Shown here piece by piece: positions 37,001-48,600 of a DNA stretch of 64,000 nucleotides. The DNA is taken from positions 157,832,699-157,896,698 of the forward strand of contig NC_134574.1 of assembly GCF_050947875.1 (NCBI RefSeq), read 5' to 3'. This stretch comes from Dermacentor variabilis. Taxonomy: Eukaryota; Arthropoda; Arachnida; Ixodida; Ixodidae. Under the pieces are notes generated by a model, which searched no databases, was not told the origin of the DNA, and worked only from the letters and a program-made list of their open reading frames with translations. Numbering within the stretch: the stretch's first letter is position 1; every line of letters starts with the position of its first letter. A program made the translations under genes and the position numbers.

Positions 37001-40000
37001 AGTTTCTATCTACTCCTGCAAATTTTGAGAGATACAACACCCGTAACCTGAAACAATGGCATTAGGCCCATACCTGTATAAATTATGGACAGCAAATGAT
37101 CTGTCACATATTCCCTGGCTTGCTGAAGGTGCATAAAATCTAAACTGTTGATGAATGCACTCCTCCAGTGTAACATTTACATGCTGGAGTGATTCATAAT
37201 ACAGCCTTCCTATTTTACCTTCTCCTTGATCACGTGAACCCAATTTATGTCAAATTTATTTATTGTGTTAGAAGAATACTCTGTTCATTAGTTCTGCTGA
37301 CAATGTCATGACAATGTTCATGTTTGTTTTGTTTTCATATAATCGCCTTCAGATATAGCTATCTCAATCTTTTTCTGTTTGCCGCTGTTGCTGCAGATGT
37401 GTCAGTTTCTGTCACCTTTTGCTTTGTACTGCATGCTGCCATTTTGATATGTCTTGGCTATTCGGACTAATCAAGTGACCGTTTTCAGTGACTTGTATTC
37501 AAATGTCATGGAATGTCGCGTTCTGACGCCATGTGCTTTGTTTTGGAAGATAAAGTTTGTGACTGATTGATAAAGGAAGAGGATATTTTTCAAATGCCCA
37601 CATTGTTCGGTGCCACTTCTGGACACAGTATTTGCCCTCTTCACTTAGCATGAATCAAAAGCATGTGTCACCTGGGGCAATAGGGTATATGTGAAATACT
37701 GGAAGTAGGCTTTTGCATACCATTTGGTCGCCATACACAAGATGGCTGACTTTCCGCTCACAGCATCACTGGGCTGAGAGTAGGCTTGCAAACAGCGAGG
37801 ACCTAGCCAGGAAGAGATTGTGGCAAGAACAGCTTTACCGCCTCGTGCCCTCCTGCTTTCATTGTTCCCACTTTTATTTGTTTTGTTTTTTCATTGTTCC
37901 CACTCATTGTTCCCATCGGTCACGTCTACCATGTTGTGTGGGTCAAACTAGGTGCATGAGGAAGTGCTACATTCAGAATTTTACATAACTATTGCCGATG
38001 GGCAAGAAATGAGGATTCTCTTGGCGGGAGGCATGGCACTTTCAATTTGTCTCGGGAAGGCAAAATGTCCACTGGGGAAACGACAAGAGTGCAGTGCAGT
38101 TGAACCATCGTCAGACAGATGGTGCCGCTATTCCTTCGGCCGAGAAAACTTTAATGTGTGGCACTTCCACGGAGGAAACAGAGCCCTTCCAATTTACTTC
38201 AGGTGAGGCAGGCAAGCACTGCAGCTATCTAAACGTTATCGAACAAAACACGCTGTGATATGCTGCTTCTGTATGTAATCCGAGTGGGAACAGGCGAGTG
38301 TACTTAAGTTTACGCACACGAGCAACAACTGTACGCCCATCAAGTTGCAGTCGCTATGGGCCGGGATTCGAACCCACGACCTTGTGCATGGCCCCAGAAC
38401 ACTATAGCAACAGGTGGAGCCGAAATGGTGCACCTCCAAGGTAAACTGCTTGTGCATAAATCGTGAGAAGAAGTGTTGTTCACCTCACGTGCTAAAGCAG
38501 GGGCAAAATTAGTGCGGGCAAATTGAGCATGTATGGCACATATACCTGGGGAAAATGCCCTCAGGTACAAGTAGTAGCTCTGTCCTCTCAGCTCCATTGC
38601 AATCTCTCTCAGTGTAAACATGCTGAGCTCGCAGAGCTTCTGGTCAGCTTCAGCGAGCACCTTGTCCTTTTGATCGTCTCTGTAAAAGAAAAATGCGGAA
38701 AAGCAAAATCTTCTTTGGCCAGATGCATAGAAACATGCTCTCTCGCACATACCAGGTGGTTTATCTTTTTATAGCATCAAGCATTTTTAAAAATTCTTTA
38801 TAGAATCCCTGAACTGGATTGCTCAACGAAGCAGACATTACTTGTGCAATAAATCAAAATGTATAATTAACTAATTAGCAGTAACTGATTACTTTACAGC
38901 ACATATTATGATTGACTGAGCAGGTTTTCATAGCATATCCACTTGGATTGAATTCTGAGAATCCTGCTGGTTTCAAGACGTTCTGTCAAAGTTGCAGCAA
39001 AAATGCACTACTGTTCTACATACATTTCTTTACCATTTTCAACCAAAGTGCCACCACTTCTTTCCCGCCAAAAACTGGTGTGACTGTGTTTCAGCAAAGC
39101 GGGCAAGTTCATCCATCAATACGCAACTTCGGTCTTTGGTGACATGGTGAAATTTGGAGTTATCTGGTGCCTCAGATGCGTGGGTCAGAAGCAAACCTTC
39201 CAAAGGCCTGCACCTCAACAACATAACATGCACAAAAGATTAACAACAGCCCCAACTCACCATCCAAGAACTGAGAAGCAGCAAAGTGTTCACAGGTCAC
39301 AGTGACATTTTTTGACTCTGCAGTTGTAGATTTTGACTGCTTCAAAGACTCGTATAAATAAACTTGCTCTAAACGGGTATCCCTCTAGTGTCCTTTTACA
39401 ATCAGTAGACTTCCAAGCACATGGCCGACAATGACAAGTAAAAGTTCACAGTTTATTTGCCACAGAAAATTCCATACCTTTTTTTTGCATCTTTACCAAA
39501 CATTCATAAATCTTGAATAATTTTGCATTCATAAACTTTATGGAAATGTTTAGCAAGTTGGCAGGTATGCTTCTGTATTCTGGCATTTTCGTGATGTTAG
39601 TCTGCTTGCACAGAGGACCATGCCAGATTTCTTTTTGTGCTACAGCAAGAAACCGTACGATATCTGGTGAGTTTGCTTGACTTCTTCACAGGATCTATAT
39701 TGTGCCAGAATTTCACTGTTGCAAAGAGCAAACCAGTTAGGAGGCTGTTGAACAATAAAGATATGCTCCACTTAACTGACCGCGGCAACTGTATTTCAGG
39801 AACAAAAATATGTGGCAGCATAACCATCAACAAGTTCTTAATAATCTTATGGAAGTGATGACCGATGCAATGGCAAGCGTTTTGCCATGGAGCGCACCTG
39901 CAAAAGTAGCAATGATAGGTGCATGCTTGCCGAGCGTCCTGCACTAGGACATCCCATATAGCTCGACGTAGCCCTTACTGTGTATCTGCTCCCAACACAA

Positions 40001-41465
40001 ACAGAAATGTACACGCATGCTTTTGGGCAAGTGCCATGCAACTTGTGGTGTGTGTAATCTGATTACAGTAAGTGGTTCTAGCAATAGACAAGCTGATAAG
40101 CAGCAAGGGCTATGTCAGGCTGAACAGCTTAGCAGACTAAGTCTGAAAAGAACATTCCGTAAGCACACACCTACCCTTCCTAGTTTCATAACTGCTGCCA
40201 TGGTGGTGTTGCGTTATATGGGTATGACACGGCGAACTTTTGATCACGATCGGTTCCTTTGGGCAAGCTGCGCGAAGGGGCCAATCGCGATCGAAAGTGG
40301 TCGTGTGACACCGGTATTGGACGCTCTTGTGATAAAATGTGACACTCGCCAAATACTTGGGGGAGCCGTACATCACATACACTCCGAAGCGCGCTTAAAG
40401 ACGAGTCCGCCTGTTCATGAACCATCACAGAGCAACAGGTTTATCTGTCTCTCATTCCTCAAAATATTTAATCCGTGAGAGCAAACTTTTGGAGGCAAAC
40501 TACCGAAGCACCAGCTTTGATCAAAGGGCTTTAGATCGCAAACTCTGCAGAAAGTCTTTGATGATACAACACGTGGGCTTCGTGGTGGCAATACTAACTT
40601 CATTATGCGATGAAGAAGGAAGATGATGCGCTTGCTCTCGATGGTCACATCGCGGCCCAGTTTCACGAGCCGTTCGTAACGGTCGTAGCGATCGTCCAGC
40701 TCCACTTGAAAAGCCCTGAACATCTTGACGACTGGCAGGGACTCGTCCACGTCGGACTGACGTTTATCCTCGGGCTTTCGCTGCTTGTTACGCGCGGACC
40801 AATGACCTCCCCTGTCATGGCCTCTGTCATGTCCTGCAAAAAGACGGGCGGCACTCAGTGTTTCTTCGCATAGCTATAGGAACCACAAGTTGGGCTCAAA
40901 CTAGCACATTCTTTTCCTCGCCGGGAAGCACTGACTGCTATTTCAAAGCCACAACAGAGTCTTTTCCTCGGCGATTTCTTTGGACTTTGCCTATCGATAG
41001 CAAGATTAATTCTGTAGATAACATTCTACATCGATACCGCAAATAACGGTGAGTTGAAAGCGAAATGAGTTGTTCTTGACTGCAAGTCCGGAAGCGAATA
41101 CAAGCTTAGGGCGCGTTCTTCGTGCCTCATGCCAGCGGTTGAACGCTTCAACACTACGACCTAAGTCGACATATACTGCAGTCAGCCGAAAATAACAGGA
41201 CGCATGTCGCCTAGCGACAAGATAAGTTGGGACAGCTAACTGAGGTATCCGATACCTGTTTCTCCTCGGCAAATATGTGAACTTTTGCGAATGGTAGTTC
41301 AACGTATCGAGTGAACGCGCGAGTCGTGAACGCCGAATGAAACGGCAAAGACGGACGCATCAACATTTTCTTTTCTTTTTCAGACACCGTTCGCGAGAAC
41401 AAGCAGACGGTGCACTTGCCTCTATTGTAATGACCCTTGTCGTGAGTCCTGCCTTCTCCTGTCAT
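34020..41465 (-). CDS. TSNAX: Translin-associated factor X (TRAX), canonical copy, complete
   Basis: Five coding exons: 41465-41420, 40833-40599, 38679-38546, 35287-35178, 34412-34020. They total 918 nt, 305 residues (human 290). TRAX is the catalytic subunit of the C3PO ribonuclease with translin, active in RNAi strand removal and tRNA maturation. The product starts [16 protein letters not shown] with an HDRG-rich N-terminus, followed by [95 protein letters not shown] and LADMFS. The acidic active-site residues are all kept: E142, E145, D209 and E213, matching human E126, E129, D193 and E197. Intron 1 uses a GC donor. The start is fixed by phase and the short basic N-terminal exon. It lies head-to-head with the sulfatase gene and downstream-to-upstream with TSNAX-A. 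Confidence 0.95.
35665..36495. mobile_element. Foldback/MITE-like element, about 0.83 kb, with long inverted ends
   Basis: gaggaagctttagctcaggg at the left and cctgagctaaagcttcctc at the right are inverted. Similarity continues inward for about 165 bp on each side (for example aaatacatgtaaaatgc and aaatttgttgcattt in both arms). No ORF of note inside. It lies between TSNAX-B exons 3 and 4. A clear target duplication was not found. Confidence 0.85.
36500..38340. other. TSNAX-B intron, no further feature recognised
   Basis: AT-rich sequence with no exon, repeat border or RNA gene that I can support. Confidence 0.4.
38340..38425 (-). mobile_element. tRNA-like SINE head fragment
   Basis: The minus strand contains a B-box-like gtcgtgggttcgaatcccgg and, upstream, a degenerate A-box region. 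No cloverleaf with proper stems could be drawn, so it is a SINE head rather than a tRNA gene. It lies just downstream of TSNAX-B exon 3. Confidence 0.5.
38690..40590. other. TSNAX-B intron 2
   Basis: No exon recognised. It includes a GATCGCGATC-type palindromic stretch at 40225-40325 that resembles 17100-17330. Confidence 0.4.
41420..41465 (-). CDS. TSNAX: TSNAX-B first coding exon with GC donor
   Basis: Fifteen codons plus one base ([15 protein letters not shown]), ending AGAG followed by gcaagt. Only this GC donor gives a phase that keeps exon 2 open; the next GT (four bases later) would put a stop into the following exon. AG/gcaagt is the usual context of GC-AG introns. Confidence 0.75.
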
Positions 41466-42693
41466 AATTCAATTTAATGGAAAATTATGTCCTACAAACG
41501 TTAAACTACGCGTGCACAATCACACAACACGACTGCTGTCTTGTCAAAGCGGTAGCGGTGACGTCAAAACAAATGAAGGATTGTGTTTTGCTATTCTGAC
41601 GGGTGGGTATTCGAAACCATGCGAAATACAGAGATATGGCTTTCGCTGTTAGAAAAGCTGAATAGAAACACGCATAGCTGCGCTATGAAATAATATATAC
41701 TGTATAGCTAATGATTATATTAAGAAAATCTTAATTCTGCTGATTATGTGGCCGCTGATACCCTGACATGCCCTGACCACAGAACACTCTGACGTGCGAT
41801 TTGATGCAAGCCACCGGTCAATCCATGGCGCTAAAAGCAACTAAAAAATCGAAAAGCGCTAGCGCTGGTTGTTATCAGGTGCGTAAAAGTGTAGCAGTGT
41901 GATTGGTCACTCGTTGCCTCTTACGATACTGTTGTCATGAGCGATAAGAGAGCGATCGCCATGCAATCAGTACAATGCAAATAGTTGTCTGCACTTTGTG
42001 GGAATGTCACGCTCTCCAAGGGCTGCCCAGCACCGCTGTGTCAACAAATGCCTTCGCTATGGAAGGATAATGCGGAGATAACACGAACTATAGGCGCATA
42101 GGCTTCAGACAGTCTATTGAATAACTTGATGGTCCCGCGATTATCAATTGCAATATTAAATGGTTGGCTGTTGAGACGGCGGAGTGTACCAAGGTGGGAA
42201 TTCATGTCACGACGTGTGTATTTTGCTCATATATCTGTGTACCACGCGGTTCAATAGCTCGCAAATGTGCCCGTCCTCGATGAGCAACACCTGCATTTCA
42301 CCGTTTCATTGCTTCATGCCAACGGCATATTAATTGATCACTCGCAAACTCGGCTCAAACGGCGGTGCAGTGCGTGCGCCTGCTGCTGCACTCGCGCGCC
42401 CATGCACCAACAGCTGTCATATGCGAAACCAACAGATGTGTACAGTGGATACTTCTGCTATACGATTGTCTTATTGGCCTAAACGGAGCGCCTGTTTTCA
42501 GTTTTTGTTTTTTCTTGCTCCGATTTCTTAAAAGCGATTTTGGTGGATACAGCATGCGCCTTAAATAGATATGCCATGCTCGCGCGAGATCAGCCGGTGT
42601 CGCGCGCATTGACAGGACACAAGTGTTCGATATTTGTGCGCGTGTATTTCACATAACTTTCATCTGACGTTCGGTGATTCGTAGACGTGAGTC
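41466..42693. promoter_or_regulatory. Shared upstream region of TSNAX-B and the sulfatase gene
   Basis: 1,228 bases separate the two divergent start codons. No TATA box or other factor site can be assigned with confidence. The right half (about 42340-42690) contains several CG-rich words close to the sulfatase start. The call as a two-way promoter region rests on layout only. Confidence 0.45.
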
Positions 42694-45600
42694 ATGGGGC
42701 CGTTTCTGCGGCGATGTCCTGCTACCCTGCTGCTGCTGCTGCTGCTGTTACTCGCGGTCAACGTCTGCGCGGCGCCCCGGCGTCCGAACATCGTAGTGCT
42801 TCTCGCCGACGACCTCGGTTACGGTGACGTGGGCTGCTTCGGCAACAACACTATATCCACGCCGAACATAGACAGGTATCTATGACTGCGAAGGGCTAGT
42901 GTCACTTATATATCAAGACTGTTTCGATACCCGAAGTAATGATACTTTACAAAAAATGCAAAGAAAAAAGTCAGTAACCTGTGGTATGCAGCATTTTTAA
43001 AATATTAAAGGTAGTTAAACACCGATAAAGCCATCTTCAATGTCAGCCGTGGTCATCATGCATCTTGCAGAATCTGATGGAACCATTTTGCATACAATGT
43101 TCTTGATACTAATGTTGCTAGGTGTTAGATAACAGGTGGCTTACAAGTGTTTGTGCATTCGTCACAACTCACTATATGCAGCTTTGGGACATTAAGCCCT
43201 GCACTTTTGTTTTACAGCAATTCTTCATCTTGCCTTTTTCATTGCTTACCGACCCACAATCTCTTCTCCATTTTGCTTGCACAGCAGATGGACTGGTGAG
43301 GTCAACCAATCAGACGTGCAAGCACAATTTCACACCATTTTGATTTTGGCCCTTTGAGGATCTTGTTTATATATAGTGTTAAAAAGATCTCACATATAGT
43401 GTTAATAGTGTAAAGTCCTTTGTAACTTCATGCTGCATTTGAGTGGATGACAATTTTCCCTTTCATGAACCATTTCCAGCTTGCCTGATTCCACAGAATT
43501 AATTCGGTGTCCCTGTGCTTCGATCTGTCGATTAATTCACTCCCACGCTGCAGTGCGCTAGCCTTCTGGTTGGCTCAGATGGTAGAGCCACCGCCTCGGA
43601 AAGGCGTTGGTCCTGGGTTCGAATTCCAAATCAGAACGAATTTTTCTTCAACTGCGAAACTTTTTTTTCCAGTCCTTGTTTCTTGCACTCTTTTCCACTA
43701 CAAGATTCCATACCAACTAGTCCATACCAACACCCTCTTGCAAGACTGGCAGTGGCAAAGTCATTGAAAAGGCCACTGTGATCGGAAAACAATGTGTAGG
43801 TTGTTGATCTCTGCTGTGTCATGTTTTTTAATGTTTTATTGACATTATGTAATAAAAGTTGACGCCTTTAGGTGGCACTGGCTACCCCTTGTCACTTGGC
43901 GAACAAAAATATTGTCACAAAATTTGTGAGAGAGCATGGCACAGGAGTACCACAAAAAAGAGTCAGTCAGCAATATGCATCTTCTTGTGTGCCATGTCTA
44001 AAGGTGAATAATTGTTAAAAAAGTTTGTATGTATTCCTCAACAGGCCTGTGCCCGGGGCAAGGTAAAAAATAAATCCTGTATGTGCCATTTCCCCTTCTC
44101 CTCTGTATGGTATCCATTTGATTTTACAAATGTTCGAATTCGTAGGCGCGTTATTGTGACGTAAAACATCTGCACTCTAGCAAGTTCATACTTTCTGCCT
44201 TGTCTTCATTTGCTGCAGGCTGGCGCAAAATGGAGCCGTGCTGACTCAGCACACGGCAGCCGCAGCCGTTTGTACTCCAAGCAGAGCAGCCCTGCTGACG
44301 GGCAGGTACCCTGTGCGCTCAGGCAAGTGCCTGTTTCAGAAGGGTCGTTTGGCAGTCCAATCAGCGTCTATCCCCAGGTGCAAAGTGCACTTACACATAG
44401 CTTGTTTTGTGACGCTTACGCTAGTGAAGGAACCAGTTGAAATATGACACAGGTGGGAAGCTCAAACTGCTAAAAAGCAACACAGACATGGTTGAAACGA
44501 TCGCCTGCTCTGTACTGTTACCTTCTGACATTTGTCTGAACCAAGAAGGTACGGTTAACTATAGCGATTTGTTTTGTTTCTGGTTTCACCACTTTTTCAT
44601 GACGTCAGCACAACTTTGACACATAAACATAGTTTAGGCCCTACACAGTTGTTGGCAATGCAGCTTGTAGTGGTTCTACAACAAGAAACATTCTATCTTG
44701 TACCTTGCCGTTTGTGCCTAAGTTGCCCACGATAGTAGCTACAGTTACTGAGTGGTCAAAGATGATTGTGGTTCCCTGAATGCCCTAAGGACAGTTGAAT
44801 GCATGGCTCTGTGCAAGGTTGTCTTGCTGTTCAAAGATGCCCAGTGTTCAGCAGTGCTTGCATGACCATATGCATTATAAGGCACTACATATGGGAGGCA
44901 CACGATCACCCATTGTGTTAAATCATGTGCATTGAGCATCACTTCACATTTCCCTCTATTTCCTACTCCTATGACCACTGGTTCCACCTGCAGTGTAGGT
45001 CTCTGAATTTATTTCCTTTGGGTTCCAGGCATGGAAAGCTACTTTAAGAACAAGGTGTTTATAATAGTCGCAGCAAGTGGTGGGCTACCTGCAAATGAGA
45101 CGACGTTTGCCAAGGTTCTTCAACAGCAAGGTTACTCTACAGGGTACATAGGTGAGAACCTTCTTTCTACAAGTGGCTTACTTCTGAGTGGCAAATGAAT
45201 CAGTGCTAGGCGTGTTGAAGGTGCACAGTGGTCTATTACAGTTACAGAATGGGTACCAATGGTAGGGAAGCACAGTTGAAGAAGGCAGAGAATTAGGTGG
45301 TGTGATGAAGCTAGGAATATTTCAAGCACAACTTGTGTACTTAGCAAGACGGGGGTAATTGCAGATCACTGGGAGATGCCTACATCATGAAGTGGATGTA
45401 AATAGGCAGATTATGTTTTTGATGATGATGATGATGTGAATTTGCATAGGCTTTGTCAAGCTGGCTTCAAACACCTTGGTGATATGGAAATTGATCACAT
45501 TCAACAAGTATTACATCATAATTGCAACAAGTTGCAACTCTCCTCCCATAAACAGCCAGAAACATACAAACAGCAAAGTGGGGGGAATGGAGCCTAAGAA

Positions 45601-48600
45601 AGCTTCAAAAGCAATTGGCTTGTTTTTATGTGTTCACACAAAAGCTCCTGAGCTGAAGTTTCCTCATAACCGTAAGTTTCTTAGATGATTTTTAGTGGTG
45701 TTACCTGCTATAGGGGGTTGGCTCAGTGGCTACAGTGTTCTGCTGCTGAACAAGAGGTCATTGGTGTGAGTCCTGGCTGCCAAAGCCACATTCCAATGGG
45801 AAGGAATACAAGAATGCTTGTGTATTTAGATTTAGGTGCATACTGAGAAACCCCAGATGGTCAGAATGAACCCACAACTTTCCACTACGGCATCTCTAAA
45901 TACATTAAATTCCATAATTTCATTTTGATTTTATACCTAATGCTGGTAACTAATGCCGCAGGCAAGTGGCACCTGGGCTTGTACTGCATGTCCAAGAAGG
46001 ACCCCTGCCACCACCCGCTGCGTCACGGTTTCGACTACTTCTACGGACTACCCCTGACGAACCTCAAGGACTTCGGCACTAACAGCGGCAGCGTGGTCAC
46101 TACATATGTTCCCAACCTCTTCCGCTTCTGCTACACCGCTATGGCGCTCAGCGCCGCTTTCTCCTACCTGCTCCTCCGAAGCGGAAGACCAGTCCTTGCA
46201 TCGTTTGTGTTCGCCCTCTTCTTCCTCGACCCTGCCGCACTTATTTTCTTCATCAAGAACATCCGAACACTCAACGGTGTGGTTATGCGCAATTTCGACA
46301 TAGTTGAGCAGCCCATTCGGCTGCCGGGCATGACGCAGAGACTTGTCGCCGAGTCCCAGCAGTTCGTGCGCTCTGCAGTCGCAGAAGGGAAGCCCTTCCT
46401 ACTCTTCCTCTCCTTCGTCCACGTGCACACGGCACTGTTCTCGCACCCGTTCTTTGCCGGCAAGAGCGTGCACGGCCGTTACGGTGACAACGTTGAGGAG
46501 CTGGACTGGGCCATTGGCAAGGTGAGGCCACCTTTTGATGTCATAGGTGACGATCGCCTACAAAAAATTATCATTGAAAGAATAGTAACCCTGTATTGAA
46601 ATGGGTACCATTGTTCAGGCATGACTGTTTATGGACACAGTAAAGGTGCGATGGGTGCAAAATGCGAAGACACCCGTGTACTCGGAGTACTCAGACACCT
46701 GCGTACTCGGAAGAGCCTCCAAGTGACCCAAATTTCCGGAGCCCCCACTACAGTGTACTACATAATCAGATCGTGGTTTTGGCACATAAAGCCCCATAAT
46801 TTAATTTTTTTTAATAAAAAAATTTAAAGCCTACTTATCACGTATGAAAACGTAGAGATGTCTTTATAGTAAGCTGTGTAACTGTATGGGCCAGTTTCTC
46901 TCCCTTTTACCATAGAGTTAGCTACAAAAAAAAAAAAAAAGAACAGACAAAAAGAAAAACAATGCAGATTCAAGGCACTGTCGGAAAACTAAATGATGCA
47001 GAGCCTGTTTGAGTTAGCGAGGTGTAGCAGCACTAACGGATGACACGAGCATGGCCTTGTCGCCTGTAGCTGTCTGCGTCACGAGGTCAGAGGCGACGCT
47101 TGATGCTTGCTGAGAGAGAATATTGATGACAGCTGTAAGCACAGAGAAAAACGACAGTTAACACATTTGAGGTTTCACACCCCTTTTGTCACAGTGGCGC
47201 GTCCCTTCTGAAGGATCGGCCAAAGATGGGCACATATTTAGTGGCACAAACCCAGTGCCGAAATTGTCTGTTTGGGCGCATATCTAGCGGCACCGTACAC
47301 AGTGACCCAAGTTGCCTACTAGGCAAGACAGCAGGCAGAACATAACCAGCATATATCCGGCAAGCAAAGGACGAGGTAGGCCAAGCCCTAGGGAAGAGGC
47401 AAAGAAAGAATTGCTTTAACATCTGGTGCTAGTGTCTATGGGAACTGCTAGCATGGCACTTCAGCCAGCAAGAAAATGATTTAACCAGTTTTAACAATTC
47501 ATTAGATTATAACAATGAGTAGCCGATGCACCTTCAACTTTTACATGTGTTCTATGGTAAAGTGAATCGCTTACTACAGCGCTCCCATGCCGCGTTATTG
47601 GTTATAGCAATTAAACCTGGCTACTGGGTGTGTGCGCTGAAAAGAATAAGAATGCAAAATCCTTAGAAAGAAACGAAAAATGTGAGCTGCTGCATTCACC
47701 CGCATGCCCCACACCCACCCTTGTTCCATGCACTCGACATGGCATGCCATCTCATTGCCCTACACATCGCGGGCCTCCCGCCCCCTTCTCTCTTCCACCC
47801 CTCCGACGTTGGTGCAGCCGACTTGTGTATCAGAGGGGCAAAACGGAGAAGTGTTGGAACCCCACTGAGTTCCAACACTTGTCTGTTGCTAGAACAGCAT
47901 TTGAACTGTTGCTAGTGCCATTCTGAAACGATATCGGCTGCCCCGTTTCACGCAGGTTACAGAACTGTTGCAGGAGACGGGCCAGGCAAACAACACTTTT
48001 GTCTACTTCACTTCTGACAATGGCGGCCACATCCAAGAGGTTGGAATAAATGGCGAGAGGGAAGGTGGCCACAATGGCATCTTCAGAGGTACCAGTCCAC
48101 CATTGAAATCATACCTTATGTTCACGTCCATAAAGCTTACCAAAAATTCAAGAAATATGTGCAAAGTGTACGTGCAGTTTAAACTCAAGTTTTACCCTCT
48201 GGTGTAGCTTCAGGGAAATGTGCAATGCGTTGCCATAAAGCCATACAGTGCTTTGACAGAGCAGCAGTAAAAGCCGCGATGACCGATTCGTGAGCTCTGT
48301 TTATCTACTCATAGCTCTGCCATCTTGTCTTTTGTAAAGGCTGGGAGAAATTGTCATATTTGCCTGTGTTATACGTTCAAGTTACAAGTAGGAAACTAGG
48401 GTATTGTTGCCATTCCCTCCATGTACCTGCATTCGCGGCCTGTTAAAGAGTAAGTTTGAGCTCGCGCCCAGCTTTAGTTTTTCTTCAGCTTACAGGTCAG
48501 TGCAAACATTAAGTATAAATTGCTTTTGCAGGTATAATTTATCGGGGCTACACTTTTGGAGGACACAAAATAGGCTTCAGACAAAAGGCTTCATAAAGTA

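Noticed and set aside
43565..43640. Possible tRNA gene
   Set aside because: A- and B-box words and an anticodon-like stem exist, but the acceptor stem does not pair and the sequence runs into a SINE tail.
46164..46531. Minus-strand open frames within the sulfatase region
   Set aside because: Shadows of sulfatase exon 4.
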